This document shows, piece after piece, positions 9,198-18,761 of a stretch of 36,363 bases of DNA (positions are counted from its first letter, which is position 1; each line of letters starts with the position of its first letter). A program made the translations under genes and the position numbers. Below the pieces are notes generated by a model, which was not told where the DNA came from, ran no database searches, and worked only from the letters and a program-made list of their open reading frames with translations. Location: contig JAKSMY010000016.1 in NCBI GenBank assembly GCA_024400275.1, positions 1 through 36,363 of the forward strand. The letters are read 5' to 3'. This DNA comes from Paludibacteraceae bacterium. Lineage in GTDB: Bacteria > Bacteroidota > Bacteroidia > Bacteroidales > Paludibacteraceae.

Positions 9198-12100
9198 TTA
9201 GAATTGTAAGTTGATACCCAAAATAGTAGTCATACAACGAGGATAAATGGTATTGTCTATACCATAAGAACCAATCTCAGGATCCAATCCTGAATATTTG
9301 GTAATCACAAAAGGATTGCTGACTGTGCAATATGCACGACCAGACAGTTTGCTATTTTTTGTAGTGAAACTATAGCCTAAAGTAATGTTATCACAACGCA
9401 AGAAAGAAGCGTCTTCCAAAAAACGATCCGTTACATCATATTCCGTAAAGGTAGATGGTGTTCCATCTTTATTACAGATAGTCGTAGTGTATGCATCGTT
9501 GTAATATGTATCAAATACGGCAGCAGGTAAAGTTTTATAATAACCATCACGCGAGAGAGCTCCTACTGAAACTGTAGCTAAACGAGTAGCTACAACATTA
9601 TTGAACACATAATTACCAACATTAGCATGGAAAGACATACCAAGGTCGAATCCATAGAATTGGAATTTCATTTGGAAGCCCATTGTAACAGGGGCAATTG
9701 GAGATTTTCTCAACAGCACTTGGTCAGCTGTATTGATTTCTCCATCATGGTTAGCATCTACAATATACCAATATTTTTTGCCTTCTTCTGTGTAAGCAGA
9801 CTGGGTCTGATACAAGAAGAACGAATTTGTTGCATATCCAACGGCATATTTTGTGATATGTTTACCTCCAATACCGGATCCAGCAGTTCCATTGCCGTCA
9901 ATCATGTCATCTTCACCATTGATTTTGGTAATTTTATTTTCGTTCCATGTTACATTGCACCCAAAGTCCCACTTGAATTTTTTGCCATAGTCTAAGATGA
10001 CAGCATTTAAGGAGACCTCCACACCTTGGTTGGTCAAAGAACCGACATTAGACATCACATGCTTGCGGAAATTGGTCCCCATAGCCACGGTAACATTATT
10101 CAACAAGTCAGTGGTTTTACGATAGTAATAGTCAACACTACCACTGATTCGATTATTCAAGAAACCAAAATCTAAACCTACATTGTATGTCGTTGTTTTC
10201 TCCCAAGTCAATTTGTCATTATAAGCATTTGGACGATCACTGACATAAAGCATATTGCTATCCTTGTCAAACACTTGCGGAACAATTTTACTATTCATAT
10301 CTTCAACAGCCCAATTGTCAATACCAACCGGATAATATGAAACGTGTCCGGATGTCTGAGTATAAGATGGTAAATGTGAATAATCTCCGATACCTTCTTG
10401 TTGACCGGTGATACCATAACCAAGACGCAGTTTCAAGTCATTACAGATATTTTGGTCCGGCATAAAGGTTTCCTTAATCTTCCAACCCACAGCCACAGAT
10501 GGGAATACGCCCCAACGGTGGTTTTTGGAGAAACGAGACGAACCATCACCACGAATGGTAGCGGTAATCATCAATTGATTCCAACCCACATAATTCAAAC
10601 GTCCAAAGAAAGAAACCAAATAGTTTTCACCTTTACCTTCGCCAACCTGTGCATAAGCAGGTTGCCCTGGCCATTGAATATTAGTCAACGGATAATATCC
10701 AGCTCCTGATTTGTTATACTCATTGTAAAAGTGTTGCCATTCGTAACCAGCCATGATGTCGAAGTGCTGACGAGCCTCTTCCCAATCATGACCATACTGT
10801 GCGTAGCAGTTGAATTGTAAATTATACTTCATTTTCTTTTCCCATCCATGCCATCCAGTGTAATGGCTTGCAGACCCCAAAACGCTATTATCTGAATTGG
10901 TACGACCAAATGAATAATCGGCACCAAAATTAGCGTGCAACTGCAAATCTTCAAAGCCATGCACTTTATAATTGGCTTCTATGTTTCCAACAAACGACCC
11001 TGCATTTGAACGACTATCTTGATGCTTGAATTGAGCGAGTGGATTTGCAGACGAACGCAGAGAATACATCCAACCATAATCATCATACGGGCCAGCAGCA
11101 TTTGTAGAAGACGAAAGAGGTTGAAAATAGCCATCCCAATGTTCATCTAACTCTTTCTTTGTTATATCAGGAACCTGTTGACCAAATATGTTTGTTAAAT
11201 TACCATCCGAATATATTGGACGAGTAGGATCCATATCAAGCGCTGCACCAGAAACCCCCGGTTCAAAATGATTATATATGTACATTCCCTTGGCATTGAT
11301 ATTGAATGTCAAATGCTTATCCAAGAAAGAAGGACTTAAATTTAAGTTAGCCGTAACACGCTGCATTTGGGAGGTTTTCACAGTTCCATTATCGAGTGTA
11401 TAACCAATTGATGCACGATAGGGCATATCGCAGTTTTTATCCTTGAAGCCACCAGTCAGCGATATATTATGATCAGTAGAAACTGATGTACGGAAAATTT
11501 GATCGTACCAATTAACGTCATCATTCATCAGATACTTATTATCCGCCATTGACTGTCCCGATGTGATAGCATAAGCACGAATTTCATCAGCAGTAAGAAC
11601 TTGCATCTTATTTACAAGCGTACCTATGCTTATACTACCATCGTAAGAGACTTTCATCTTGGAGCCCGATGCACCTTTTTTGGTAGTAATGATGATGACA
11701 CCGTTTGATGCACGGCTACCATAGATGGCAGTTGCAGAAGCGTCTTTGAGAACAGTAAATGTTTCAATATCGTTCGGGTTAATCATAGATAACGGGTTAG
11801 ACACACCTTGAATACCATTGTTGTCCATAGCCAATCCATCAATAACGATAAGCGGGTCATTGCTGGCATTCAAAGACGAGCCACCACGAATACGAATTTC
11901 TGCTTTGGCACCAGGAGCACCACTATTAGAAATCACATTCACACCGGCGATTTTACCTTGTAACATATCCGTTGCCGTGACTTGCACTCCCTTGTTCATA
12001 TCATCGGGTTTGATAGCCGTAACGGAACCGGTAGCATCGTTTTTCTTGACGGTACCATAACCAACGACCACAACATCTTCCAACACTTCAGTATCTTCGT

Positions 12101-12398
12101 ACATAGATACTTTCATGGCTGCTTTGGCAGGTAATTCGAGTGATTTATATCCGATATACGAGATTTGTAGAATAGCACCCGACTGCACAGTAATCGCAAA
12201 ATTACCATCAAAGTCGGTAATGGTACCATTGGTAGTACCTTTTTCTACTATGTTGGCACCAATAATTGGTTCACCATTTGTGCCGTCTATAACAACACCT
12301 GTAATACTTTGGGCATAAATAGCCGTGCAGCCAAAAGTCAACATACTCAGAACTGCCACAAAGAAATTGTTTTTCATTATATTGTATTTCATTGACAT
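9198..12398 (-). CDS. SusC/RagA-family TonB-linked outer-membrane transporter
   Basis: A TonB-dependent outer-membrane barrel that imports glycan fragments with its SusD partner. The 1,066-residue product has a signal peptide ending near residue 30 (..TAIYAQ), a carboxypeptidase-regulatory-like domain at about 31-105 (ITGVVIDGTNGEPIIGANI), then VVVVGYGTVKKNDATGSV, a SusC-type TonB-box/plug entry (109-126). The plug contains IRIRGGSSLNASNDPLIVIDG and TVLKDASATAIYGSRASNGVIIITTKKG, the hallmark SusC signatures. It ends in an aromatic residue (..LGINLQF), as barrels do. No STN domain is present, so signalling through an anti-sigma factor is not indicated. An in-frame Met at residue 8 (12377) would give a more compact signal peptide and may be the true start. 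Confidence 0.95.
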   Translation of the reverse strand: MSMKYNIMKNNFFVAVLSMLTFGCTAIYAQSITGVVIDGTNGEPIIGANIVEKGTTNGTITDFDGNFAITVQSGAILQISYIGYKSLELPAKAAMKVSMYEDTEVLEDVVVVGYGTVKKNDATGSVTAIKPDDMNKGVQVTATDMLQGKIAGVNVISNSGAPGAKAEIRIRGGSSLNASNDPLIVIDGLAMDNNGIQGVSNPLSMINPNDIETFTVLKDASATAIYGSRASNGVIIITTKKGASGSKMKVSYDGSISIGTLVNKMQVLTADEIRAYAITSGQSMADNKYLMNDDVNWYDQIFRTSVSTDHNISLTGGFKDKNCDMPYRASIGYTLDNGTVKTSQMQRVTANLNLSPSFLDKHLTFNINAKGMYIYNHFEPGVSGAALDMDPTRPIYSDGNLTNIFGQQVPDITKKELDEHWDGYFQPLSSSTNAAGPYDDYGWMYSLRSSANPLAQFKHQDSRSNAGSFVGNIEANYKVHGFEDLQLHANFGADYSFGRTNSDNSVLGSASHYTGWHGWEKKMKYNLQFNCYAQYGHDWEEARQHFDIMAGYEWQHFYNEYNKSGAGYYPLTNIQWPGQPAYAQVGEGKGENYLVSFFGRLNYVGWNQLMITATIRGDGSSRFSKNHRWGVFPSVAVGWKIKETFMPDQNICNDLKLRLGYGITGQQEGIGDYSHLPSYTQTSGHVSYYPVGIDNWAVEDMNSKIVPQVFDKDSNMLYVSDRPNAYNDKLTWEKTTTYNVGLDFGFLNNRISGSVDYYYRKTTDLLNNVTVAMGTNFRKHVMSNVGSLTNQGVEVSLNAVILDYGKKFKWDFGCNVTWNENKITKINGEDDMIDGNGTAGSGIGGKHITKYAVGYATNSFFLYQTQSAYTEEGKKYWYIVDANHDGEINTADQVLLRKSPIAPVTMGFQMKFQFYGFDLGMSFHANVGNYVFNNVVATRLATVSVGALSRDGYYKTLPAAVFDTYYNDAYTTTICNKDGTPSTFTEYDVTDRFLEDASFLRCDNITLGYSFTTKNSKLSGRAYCTVSNPFVITKYSGLDPEIGSYGIDNTIYPRCMTTILGINLQF

Positions 12399-12420
12399 AA
12401 CGATTTACTGATTGATACTA

Positions 12421-13539
12421 TTATTTTACAAAATGGTGTTTAAGTCCATTGAGAGTTGCCTCATCTCCTTTGTACACTTGAGTTAACGAGAATATCAACG
12501 TTGTATCAGCCACAGACCGATCAAAGACATCCTCCTTAACACCTTTAGTGGTTTTCCAATATGTCCACGTCAGGTTACCACGAGCAATAATATCGAAAGA
12601 CATTGAGCTAACAAGACTACCAACACACCAACCTGTGATGTTGAATTGGAACAACGAATCCACTGCATTTGCTTGCGGAGCAGTCGGGTTCAAATAATGA
12701 GCCGAGTCTTGTTCAAAATAGTGGTAGTAATAAACACCCGAATGTATTAAATCATCAAGGTCAAAATGGAACTGACTGGTTGTTGTTTTAGCATCTGCCA
12801 AATATGTAGGAACAAGACGTTGTTCAACCTTTTCTGTCCCTATATAAAAAACGCATAGGAATTTATCACCTTTCTTTGCAGTAGTAACTTTAATTGTATC
12901 AGGAACCTTTTTTTGATATGTCTCATTAAACCACCTAATTGTGTCTCTAACCCACGGCTGAGCAAAATATTCCTTCTTGGCAGCAATCTCCTCTGTGGTC
13001 AGATAACTATCATTCCCTTTCGCTTGATTCCATTCCAAATATTTCACCATTTGGACTTGTATATCCTGGAAAACAACAGAATCTGAACGTTCCCAATTTG
13101 TGTTCGAAAAATCAGAGTAGATACTTTTCGTGGAAGATATTTTATTCGATTTCACAAAAAGAGAATCTCCAAAGAACAACGTAAGCGAACTCCATTTGGG
13201 ATTTTTGACTACGCCATTCTGCAAATTAATAGACATTGAGATGTAAGCATTGTGGTCAATAAATCCACCTCTAGACCATGTCAATGGCATTTCCGAAAAT
13301 TCTTGAGGGATAGCATTCCCAGATTTAAAATACGAGAAATTGCCTTGACCTTCTTTTAACAACGCATATTCCATAATCGTAGATTGCAAATTAACAGTAT
13401 CAACAGCAATCCACGAATACGTACCAACGATATTGTTATCCATCGAAGGCGTGATTACACCCATTACATCGTATTTTTTTCTACAAGACGACATAATGGC
13501 TATTACAAGCATTGTACAAAATAGTAGTTTTCTTTTCAT
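12421..13539 (-). CDS. Lipoprotein of unknown function, first gene after the operator region
   Basis: A 372-residue predicted lipoprotein, placed before susC in the operon. The signal MKRKLLFCTMLVIAIMSSC gives lipidated Cys19. The mature part starts with a short segment reminiscent of extracytoplasmic beta-sandwich lipoproteins (NNIVGTYSW) and later has several beta-rich stretches, but I do not recognise a family. The composition (many Tyr, Trp, Ser, Thr) fits a surface protein. The gene ends 22 bp before susC-like and is downstream of the palindromes and tandem repeats at 13586-13693. It may be a glycan-binding accessory protein in the position that extra surface lipoproteins take in Sus-like loci; that is inference from context only. 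Confidence 0.75.
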   Translation of the reverse strand: MKRKLLFCTMLVIAIMSSCRKKYDVMGVITPSMDNNIVGTYSWIAVDTVNLQSTIMEYALLKEGQGNFSYFKSGNAIPQEFSEMPLTWSRGGFIDHNAYISMSINLQNGVVKNPKWSSLTLFFGDSLFVKSNKISSTKSIYSDFSNTNWERSDSVVFQDIQVQMVKYLEWNQAKGNDSYLTTEEIAAKKEYFAQPWVRDTIRWFNETYQKKVPDTIKVTTAKKGDKFLCVFYIGTEKVEQRLVPTYLADAKTTTSQFHFDLDDLIHSGVYYYHYFEQDSAHYLNPTAPQANAVDSLFQFNITGWCVGSLVSSMSFDIIARGNLTWTYWKTTKGVKEDVFDRSVADTTLIFSLTQVYKGDEATLNGLKHHFVK

Positions 13540-13585
13540 TGTTATTAGAGTTTTAGTTATTATTTGCTTGTTTTATTTTACCAAA

Positions 13586-13630
13586 TATCAATATGATAGC
13601 AATTTTTGTTATTCTGTATCATTTTGATAC
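13586..13630. promoter_or_regulatory. Pair of TATCA-N3-TGATA palindromes (candidate operator)
   Basis: Two palindromes share the same half-sites: TATCA-ATA-TGATA at 13586-13598 and GTATCA-TTT-TGATAC at 13616-13630. Their centres are about 31 bp apart, close to three helical turns. They lie 47-91 bp upstream of the lipoprotein start and overlap a weak -7-like element (minus strand GATATTTG, 13582-13589). This layout suits a dimeric regulator with two phased sites. Confidence 0.55.
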
Positions 13631-13646
13631 TTTGTGCGCTGATTTT

Positions 13647-13693
13647 ACCGTTCGTTCACCCTTCGTTCACCGTTCGTTGCGAGTCCGTTCACC
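13647..13693. repeat. 22-bp tandem repeat with 11-bp sub-period (CGTTCACC boxes)
   Basis: Two 22-bp units (13647-13668 and 13669-13690) begin with the same ACCGTTCGTT. The box CGTTCACC occurs at 13653, 13664 and 13686, all multiples of 11 bp apart; the position at 13675 is degenerate. The array is intergenic, between the transporter stop and the palindromes, so every box faces roughly the same side of the helix. Possible binding array for a regulator of the uptake operon. Confidence 0.6.
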
Positions 13694-13741
13694 CCTTCAG
13701 TAACGTTTTGTTCGGAAAAAGCGAAAGATGTTATCAAAATG

Positions 13742-15100
13742 CTATTTCTCCTTAATCAACATCACGCTGACAGCACCCAAAGCCAATAACACACCGGCAA
13801 CAACCAGCATACCGACTTGGACACCTCCACATATATATTTAAGGAGTACACCACCCAACAAGGCTGCCACAATCTGCGGTAAACAAATCGTGCAGTTAAA
13901 CAAGCCCAAGTAATAGCCCATATTCTCACCCTTGAGCGAATTAGTCAAGATAGTAAACGGCAAAGCCAACATAGCAGCCCATGCAGCACCTATCAACAAA
14001 TAACTAATCCACAAGACATAAGGATTGCTGACCCACAAGGTAGAAACAAAGCCCAACGCGCCGACCAACAACGAAATGGCATACGCACCTTTGTTATTAA
14101 AGTGTTTTTCCAACAGAGGAAGCACCATTGCCCAAAGGAGCGATCCAACCGCCTGAACGCAGAAGACGACACCCACCCAGTTACCAGCAGTCTGGAACGC
14201 CTCAGAAGCCGAGTTCAAACCGTCCCAGCCGTAACATTGTGTGGCAATAGCACCATTGCTGTATGTCCACATATACATAAAAGCAGCCCAGCAGAAGAAC
14301 TGCACCAAACCCACCGTCCAGAAAGCAGAAGGAGCGTTTATCAAAAGGCTAATAAAAGTGGGCTCCTCTTTGGATACTCTTTGGTCTATATCCGAACTCT
14401 CGTTTGGCGAAGGCAGTCCATGAAAAGCCGCATACTCCTCCGGATTCATTTCCTTGACCGTAGCGAAAGTATATAAAACGCACAGAATAAGAATAGCCGC
14501 GCCTACGTAGAAACTCCATTTAACACTATCCGGAATAACACCTTCGGCAGCCGTATTGGCAATACCAATCCACGTAAAGAAAATAGGGAAGATATATCCG
14601 CAAATGGAACCGGCGTTGCACAAAGCGGACTGAATAGCGTAAGCCGTACCTTTCTGCTTCTCGTTGACCATATCGCCCACCATCATCTTAAACGGTTGCA
14701 TGGCGATATTGATAGAGGTATCTAAGAACATAAGCGAGAACAAGCCAAACCACATGGCCGCATTCAATCCGAGGAAAACACTCTGTGCGAATGTAAAGTT
14801 ACCCGCATTGGGCAGCAATGCCATTACAGCAACAGCAATTAGCGCACCTACGATAAGGTAAGGCATACGGCGACCGAGACGACACCAAGTCTTATCACTA
14901 TACTTACCAATCAACGGCTGCACAAGCATACCCATCAACGGAGGCAAAATCCAAAAGAAACTCAATTGGTGGGGGTCAGCACCCAATGTAGCAAAAATAC
15001 GGGAGATATTAGCACTCTGAAGCGCATAAGCAATCTGAACTCCAAAGAAACCAAAACTTAAATTAAATAATTGTCCGAAAGACAAATCGCGTTTTTCCAT
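13742..15100 (-). CDS. MFS sugar transporter, SLC45/sucrose-maltose symporter type
   Basis: An inner-membrane proton symporter of the major facilitator superfamily, likely carrying a disaccharide or short oligosaccharide into the cytoplasm. The 452-residue product has about 12 hydrophobic segments. Between the second and third lies the MFS loop GKYSDKTWCRLGRR (65-78), a form characteristic of the GPH/SLC45 sucrose-maltose branch. In Bacteroidota such transporters often accompany maltodextrin loci, which fits the starch-binding-like modules downstream. It starts from its own promoter facing away from recQ and ends 202 bp before the lipoprotein gene. Exact substrate is inference. Confidence 0.85.
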   Translation of the reverse strand: MEKRDLSFGQLFNLSFGFFGVQIAYALQSANISRIFATLGADPHQLSFFWILPPLMGMLVQPLIGKYSDKTWCRLGRRMPYLIVGALIAVAVMALLPNAGNFTFAQSVFLGLNAAMWFGLFSLMFLDTSINIAMQPFKMMVGDMVNEKQKGTAYAIQSALCNAGSICGYIFPIFFTWIGIANTAAEGVIPDSVKWSFYVGAAILILCVLYTFATVKEMNPEEYAAFHGLPSPNESSDIDQRVSKEEPTFISLLINAPSAFWTVGLVQFFCWAAFMYMWTYSNGAIATQCYGWDGLNSASEAFQTAGNWVGVVFCVQAVGSLLWAMVLPLLEKHFNNKGAYAISLLVGALGFVSTLWVSNPYVLWISYLLIGAAWAAMLALPFTILTNSLKGENMGYYLGLFNCTICLPQIVAALLGGVLLKYICGGVQVGMLVVAGVLLALGAVSVMLIKEK

Positions 15101-15126
15101 GTATTATCAGGTTTCAAAATCGGCTG

Positions 15127-15157
15127 CAAAATTACACTTTTTTTTCGACACTTGCAA
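15127..15157 (-). promoter_or_regulatory. Promoter for the MFS transporter gene
   Basis: Minus-strand TTGC (15154-15157), 19-nt spacer, TAATTTTG (15127-15134): a good -7 and an approximate -33 element, 26 bp before the ATG. It is divergent from the recQ promoter; the two -33 elements are 27 bp apart. Confidence 0.7.
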
Positions 15158-15184
15158 CTTTTTTGAAGATTTTTTTAAAAAAAA

Positions 15185-15216
15185 TTTGGCAATGTCAATA
15201 TTTTTACTTAATTTTG
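15185..15216 (+). promoter_or_regulatory. Promoter for the recQ-led operon
   Basis: TTTG (15185-15188), 20-nt spacer, TAATTTTG (15209-15216), 40 bp before the recQ ATG. This is the only consensus promoter I noticed ahead of the twelve closely packed plus-strand genes. Confidence 0.8.
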
Positions 15217-15256
15217 CACTAAAATTGGATTTAAAGGACATCATTTGGTATAAACA

Positions 15257-17440
15257 ATGATTACACATGAAGAACTAATTGCTGCGTTGCAGTATAATTT
15301 CGGTTTTGATAACTTTAAGGGAAACCAAGAGGCTATCATAATGAATATTATGAATGGTAATGATACATTTGTTCTTATGCCCACAGGGGGCGGGAAGAGT
15401 CTATGCTACCAATTACCATCCTTGTTAATGGACGGAGTTGCCGTTGTTATCAGTCCGCTGATTGCCCTGATGAAAAATCAGGTAGATGCAATGCGTAACT
15501 ATTCGGAAGAAGACGGAGTGGCACATTTCATCAACTCCTCATTGTCCCGTCCGGAAATCGCCGCCGTGAAAGAAGACATACTCGCAGGCAAGACACGACT
15601 GCTGTATTTGGCCCCGGAGTCCCTCAACAAAACAGAGAACATTGATTTTTTGCAAGGTATCAAGGTCAGTTTTTATGCCGTGGACGAGGCGCACTGTATC
15701 TCCGAATGGGGTCATGATTTCCGTCCTGAATACCGTAATATACAAGGAATGACCGAGCGCATAGGGCGTGCACCTATTGTGGCCCTAACCGCCACCGCCA
15801 CTCCCAAAGTGCAACATGACATACAAAAAAACCTCGGCATGTTGGACGCCAAAGTATTCAAGTCGAGTTTTAACCGCCCTAACCTATACTACGAGGTACG
15901 CCCCAAGACAGACGATGTGGATAAAGACCTTATCCGCTATATTCGCTCCATGAACGGAAAATCCGGCATTATTTACTGTTTGGCACGCAAGGAAGTGGAG
16001 GATTTGGCAGAGACATTGCGCGTAAACAACATATCCGCCCTCCCCTACCATGCCGGTATGGAAGCGGCTACCCGTACCGCCAACCAAGATGCTTTCTTGA
16101 TGGAGAAATGTCAGGTAATCGTGGCTACGATAGCCTTCGGCATGGGTATAGACAAACCCGATGTGCGGTTCGTGATACACTATGACATACCCAAATCGTT
16201 GGAAGGCTACTACCAAGAGACCGGTCGCGCCGGACGAGACGGCGGAGAGGGACAGTGTATTTGCTACTATTCACCCAAAGATATTGAACGTTTACGCAAA
16301 TTCCAACAAGGCAAACCCGTAGCAGAACAGGAAATCGGCAATCAGCTGCTATTCGAGACACAAAGTTACGCAGAATCACCCATTTGCAGACGCAAGTTAT
16401 TATTACACTATTTCGGTGAAGATTACGAAGAGGACAATTGCGGAAATTGCGATAACTGCAAGAAACAATACCGTATGGTAGATGAAAGCGAACTTTTGAG
16501 TATCGTCTTGGAAACCATTCAACAGTTGAGCGAGAAATTCCACGTTGAACATATCGTGGATATTCTGCACGGCAATAACACCTCTGCCGTACGCTCTTAT
16601 CACCATGACGAATTGGAAAACTTCGGTTGTGCGGAAGACGAAGACGAGAGTGTACTATATGCCATTATCCGTCAAGCCATGTTGGCAGGATACATCAAAA
16701 AAGATATTGAGTCCTACGGTGACCTGCGAATAACACCCGATGGCAAGAAGTGGATGAAACGCCCGGCTCATTTTGATGTACCCTTGGAGATACACGACGA
16801 GGACATAGACGAGGAAATGGAAGCCGCCATCGTAGGTTCCGCTGCTGCCGACGAAGTGCTGTTCTCCATTTTGAAGGATATGCGTAAGAAACTCAGCAAA
16901 AAACTGGACGTACCGCCTTTCGTTATTTTCCAAGACCCATCTTTGGAAGCTATGGCAACATCCTATCCTATTACATTTGAGGAGCTGCAAAACATACCCG
17001 GCGTAGGTGCAGGTAAAGCCAAACGATACGGAGAAGAATTTCTGAAAGTAATCAAAGAATATGTCGATGAAAACGAGATAATCCGTCCCGAAGACCTGCG
17101 TTTCCGCACCAAAGCAAAGGATTCAACCCGTAAGATAAGTATTATTCAAGCCATTGACCGCCGTGTGGCTCTGGACGATTTGGCGGAATCCAAAGGTATG
17201 TCTATGGACGAGATGTTGGAGGAGATAGAAGCCATTGTGTATAGCGGCACCAAACTGAATATAAACTACTTTATTGACGAAGTGGTTGACCCCGATGAAA
17301 AGGAGGAAATAATAGACTATTTCAAAAACGCAGAAAACGATAATATCAAATTGGCCATGCAAGAGTTAGGCGAAGATTATTATGACGAATTGCATGTTCG
17401 GTTAGTACGTATCAAATTCCACAGTGACCTTGGCAACTAA
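15257..17440 (+). CDS. recQ: ATP-dependent DNA helicase RecQ
   Basis: RecQ is a 3'-5' DNA helicase acting in recombination and fork repair. The 727-residue protein shows motif 0 (FKGNQEAI), Walker A MPTGGGKS (41-48), DEAH (143-146), the aromatic-rich loop (SEWGHDFRPEYR), motif V/VI (ETGRAGRDG, 321-329), then the zinc-binding region with Cys377, Cys395, Cys398 and Cys401, the RQC winged helix, and an HRDC domain at about 550-605 (ITFEELQNIPGVGAGKAKRYGEEFL). A further 110 residues beyond HRDC, acidic and helical, exceed the E. coli protein (about 610) but are common in Bacteroidota RecQ. Its 3' end overlaps rimO by 17 bp. Confidence 0.95.
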   Translation: MITHEELIAALQYNFGFDNFKGNQEAIIMNIMNGNDTFVLMPTGGGKSLCYQLPSLLMDGVAVVISPLIALMKNQVDAMRNYSEEDGVAHFINSSLSRPEIAAVKEDILAGKTRLLYLAPESLNKTENIDFLQGIKVSFYAVDEAHCISEWGHDFRPEYRNIQGMTERIGRAPIVALTATATPKVQHDIQKNLGMLDAKVFKSSFNRPNLYYEVRPKTDDVDKDLIRYIRSMNGKSGIIYCLARKEVEDLAETLRVNNISALPYHAGMEAATRTANQDAFLMEKCQVIVATIAFGMGIDKPDVRFVIHYDIPKSLEGYYQETGRAGRDGGEGQCICYYSPKDIERLRKFQQGKPVAEQEIGNQLLFETQSYAESPICRRKLLLHYFGEDYEEDNCGNCDNCKKQYRMVDESELLSIVLETIQQLSEKFHVEHIVDILHGNNTSAVRSYHHDELENFGCAEDEDESVLYAIIRQAMLAGYIKKDIESYGDLRITPDGKKWMKRPAHFDVPLEIHDEDIDEEMEAAIVGSAAADEVLFSILKDMRKKLSKKLDVPPFVIFQDPSLEAMATSYPITFEELQNIPGVGAGKAKRYGEEFLKVIKEYVDENEIIRPEDLRFRTKAKDSTRKISIIQAIDRRVALDDLAESKGMSMDEMLEEIEAIVYSGTKLNINYFIDEVVDPDEKEEIIDYFKNAENDNIKLAMQELGEDYYDELHVRLVRIKFHSDLGN

Positions 17441-18761
17441 ACGGATAGACATATTAACGCTTGGCTGTTCGAAAAACCTTGTAGATTCGGAACGGCTGAT
17501 GGCAAGATTGGAGGCAGAAGGATACCATTGTTTTCACGATGACCCAAAGCCTACCGGTCGTATTGTCGTAATCAACACATGCGGATTTATCGGAGATGCC
17601 AAAGAAGAAAGTATCAACACTATTCTACAATTCGCTGCCCGCAAAACGGCAGGAAAGATTGACTCGTTGTACGTTATGGGGTGTTTAAGCCAACGTTATC
17701 TGCACGATTTGGAACAAGAAATACCCGAAGTGGACCGATGGTTTGGCAAATTTGATTATCTCGATTTAGTCGATGAAATAACGAAAAAGAAAGGACAAAC
17801 AAAAGAATGTCAGGTAGCTCTGCGCCACCTGACCACACCACGCCACACAGCGTATCTGAAAATAAGCGAAGGTTGCAACCGATTCTGTTCCTATTGCGCC
17901 ATTCCTTTGATTACAGGGCAACATATTTCCCGTTCCAAAGAAGATATATTAGAGGAAGTACATTGGCTGAAGGACCAAGGAGTGAAAGAAATAAACGTTA
18001 TCGCCCAAGATTTGAGTAGTTACGGGTTGGACTTGTACGGACGACATGCGTTGCCGGAATTAGTAGATGAAATGGCGCAAATTGAAGGTATTAAGTGGAT
18101 TCGACTGCATTATGCCTATCCTGCCGATTTCCCTATGGAATTGTTAGACGTTATGGCACGGCATAAGAATGTGTGCAACTATTTAGACATTGCTCTACAA
18201 CATTGCACCACGCACATGCTTTCTCAAATGCGTAGGCATATTACCGTCGAAGAGCAAAATACCCTGTTGACCGCTATACGCGCACGCGTACCCGATATAC
18301 ATATACGGACAACCCTGATGGTTGGACACCCAGGCGAAACAGAGGAGGATTTTGACGAGTTATGCCGATGGATAAAGGAAATGCGCTTTGAGCGAATGGG
18401 AGCTTTTGCCTATAGTGAGGAAGACGGAACCTTTGCCGCCCAACACTATGCTGATGATATTCCCGACGATGTCAAGCAAGCCCGATTATCCAAACTTATG
18501 CTTATCCAACAACAAATATCAGCAGAGATACAGCAAAGCAAAGTCGGAAAAACACTGCAAGTGCTGATTGACCGAGAAGAGAACGGTTATTGGGTTGGAC
18601 GCACAGAATATGATTCACCCGAAGTGGACTGCGAAACACTAATCAAGAAAGAAGATGCTTCACCAACCGTACAAACAGGTGATTTTATCAATGTAATAAT
18701 CGAAAGAGCTGAAGATTTTGATTTATATGGAAAACAACAAATTAACATGGGTAGAGCTTAA
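17424..18761 (+). CDS. rimO: Ribosomal protein uS12 methylthiotransferase RimO
   Basis: RimO is a radical-SAM enzyme with two [4Fe-4S] clusters that adds a methylthio group to an Asp of ribosomal protein S12. The 445-residue product has the UPF0004 domain with cluster ligands Cys15 (LGCSKNLVDSE), Cys53 (NTCGF) and Cys87 (GCLSQR). The radical-SAM motif CNRFCSYCAIP has Cys151, Cys155 and Cys158, and a C-terminal TRAM domain follows from about 375. LGCSKNLVDSE distinguishes RimO from MiaB. The start is GTG at 17424 (TTG at 17430 is an alternative); no ATG fits before the first cluster Cys. It overlaps recQ and the next gene, so translation is probably coupled. Confidence 0.95.
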   Translation: MTLATKRIDILTLGCSKNLVDSERLMARLEAEGYHCFHDDPKPTGRIVVINTCGFIGDAKEESINTILQFAARKTAGKIDSLYVMGCLSQRYLHDLEQEIPEVDRWFGKFDYLDLVDEITKKKGQTKECQVALRHLTTPRHTAYLKISEGCNRFCSYCAIPLITGQHISRSKEDILEEVHWLKDQGVKEINVIAQDLSSYGLDLYGRHALPELVDEMAQIEGIKWIRLHYAYPADFPMELLDVMARHKNVCNYLDIALQHCTTHMLSQMRRHITVEEQNTLLTAIRARVPDIHIRTTLMVGHPGETEEDFDELCRWIKEMRFERMGAFAYSEEDGTFAAQHYADDIPDDVKQARLSKLMLIQQQISAEIQQSKVGKTLQVLIDREENGYWVGRTEYDSPEVDCETLIKKEDASPTVQTGDFINVIIERAEDFDLYGKQQINMGRA

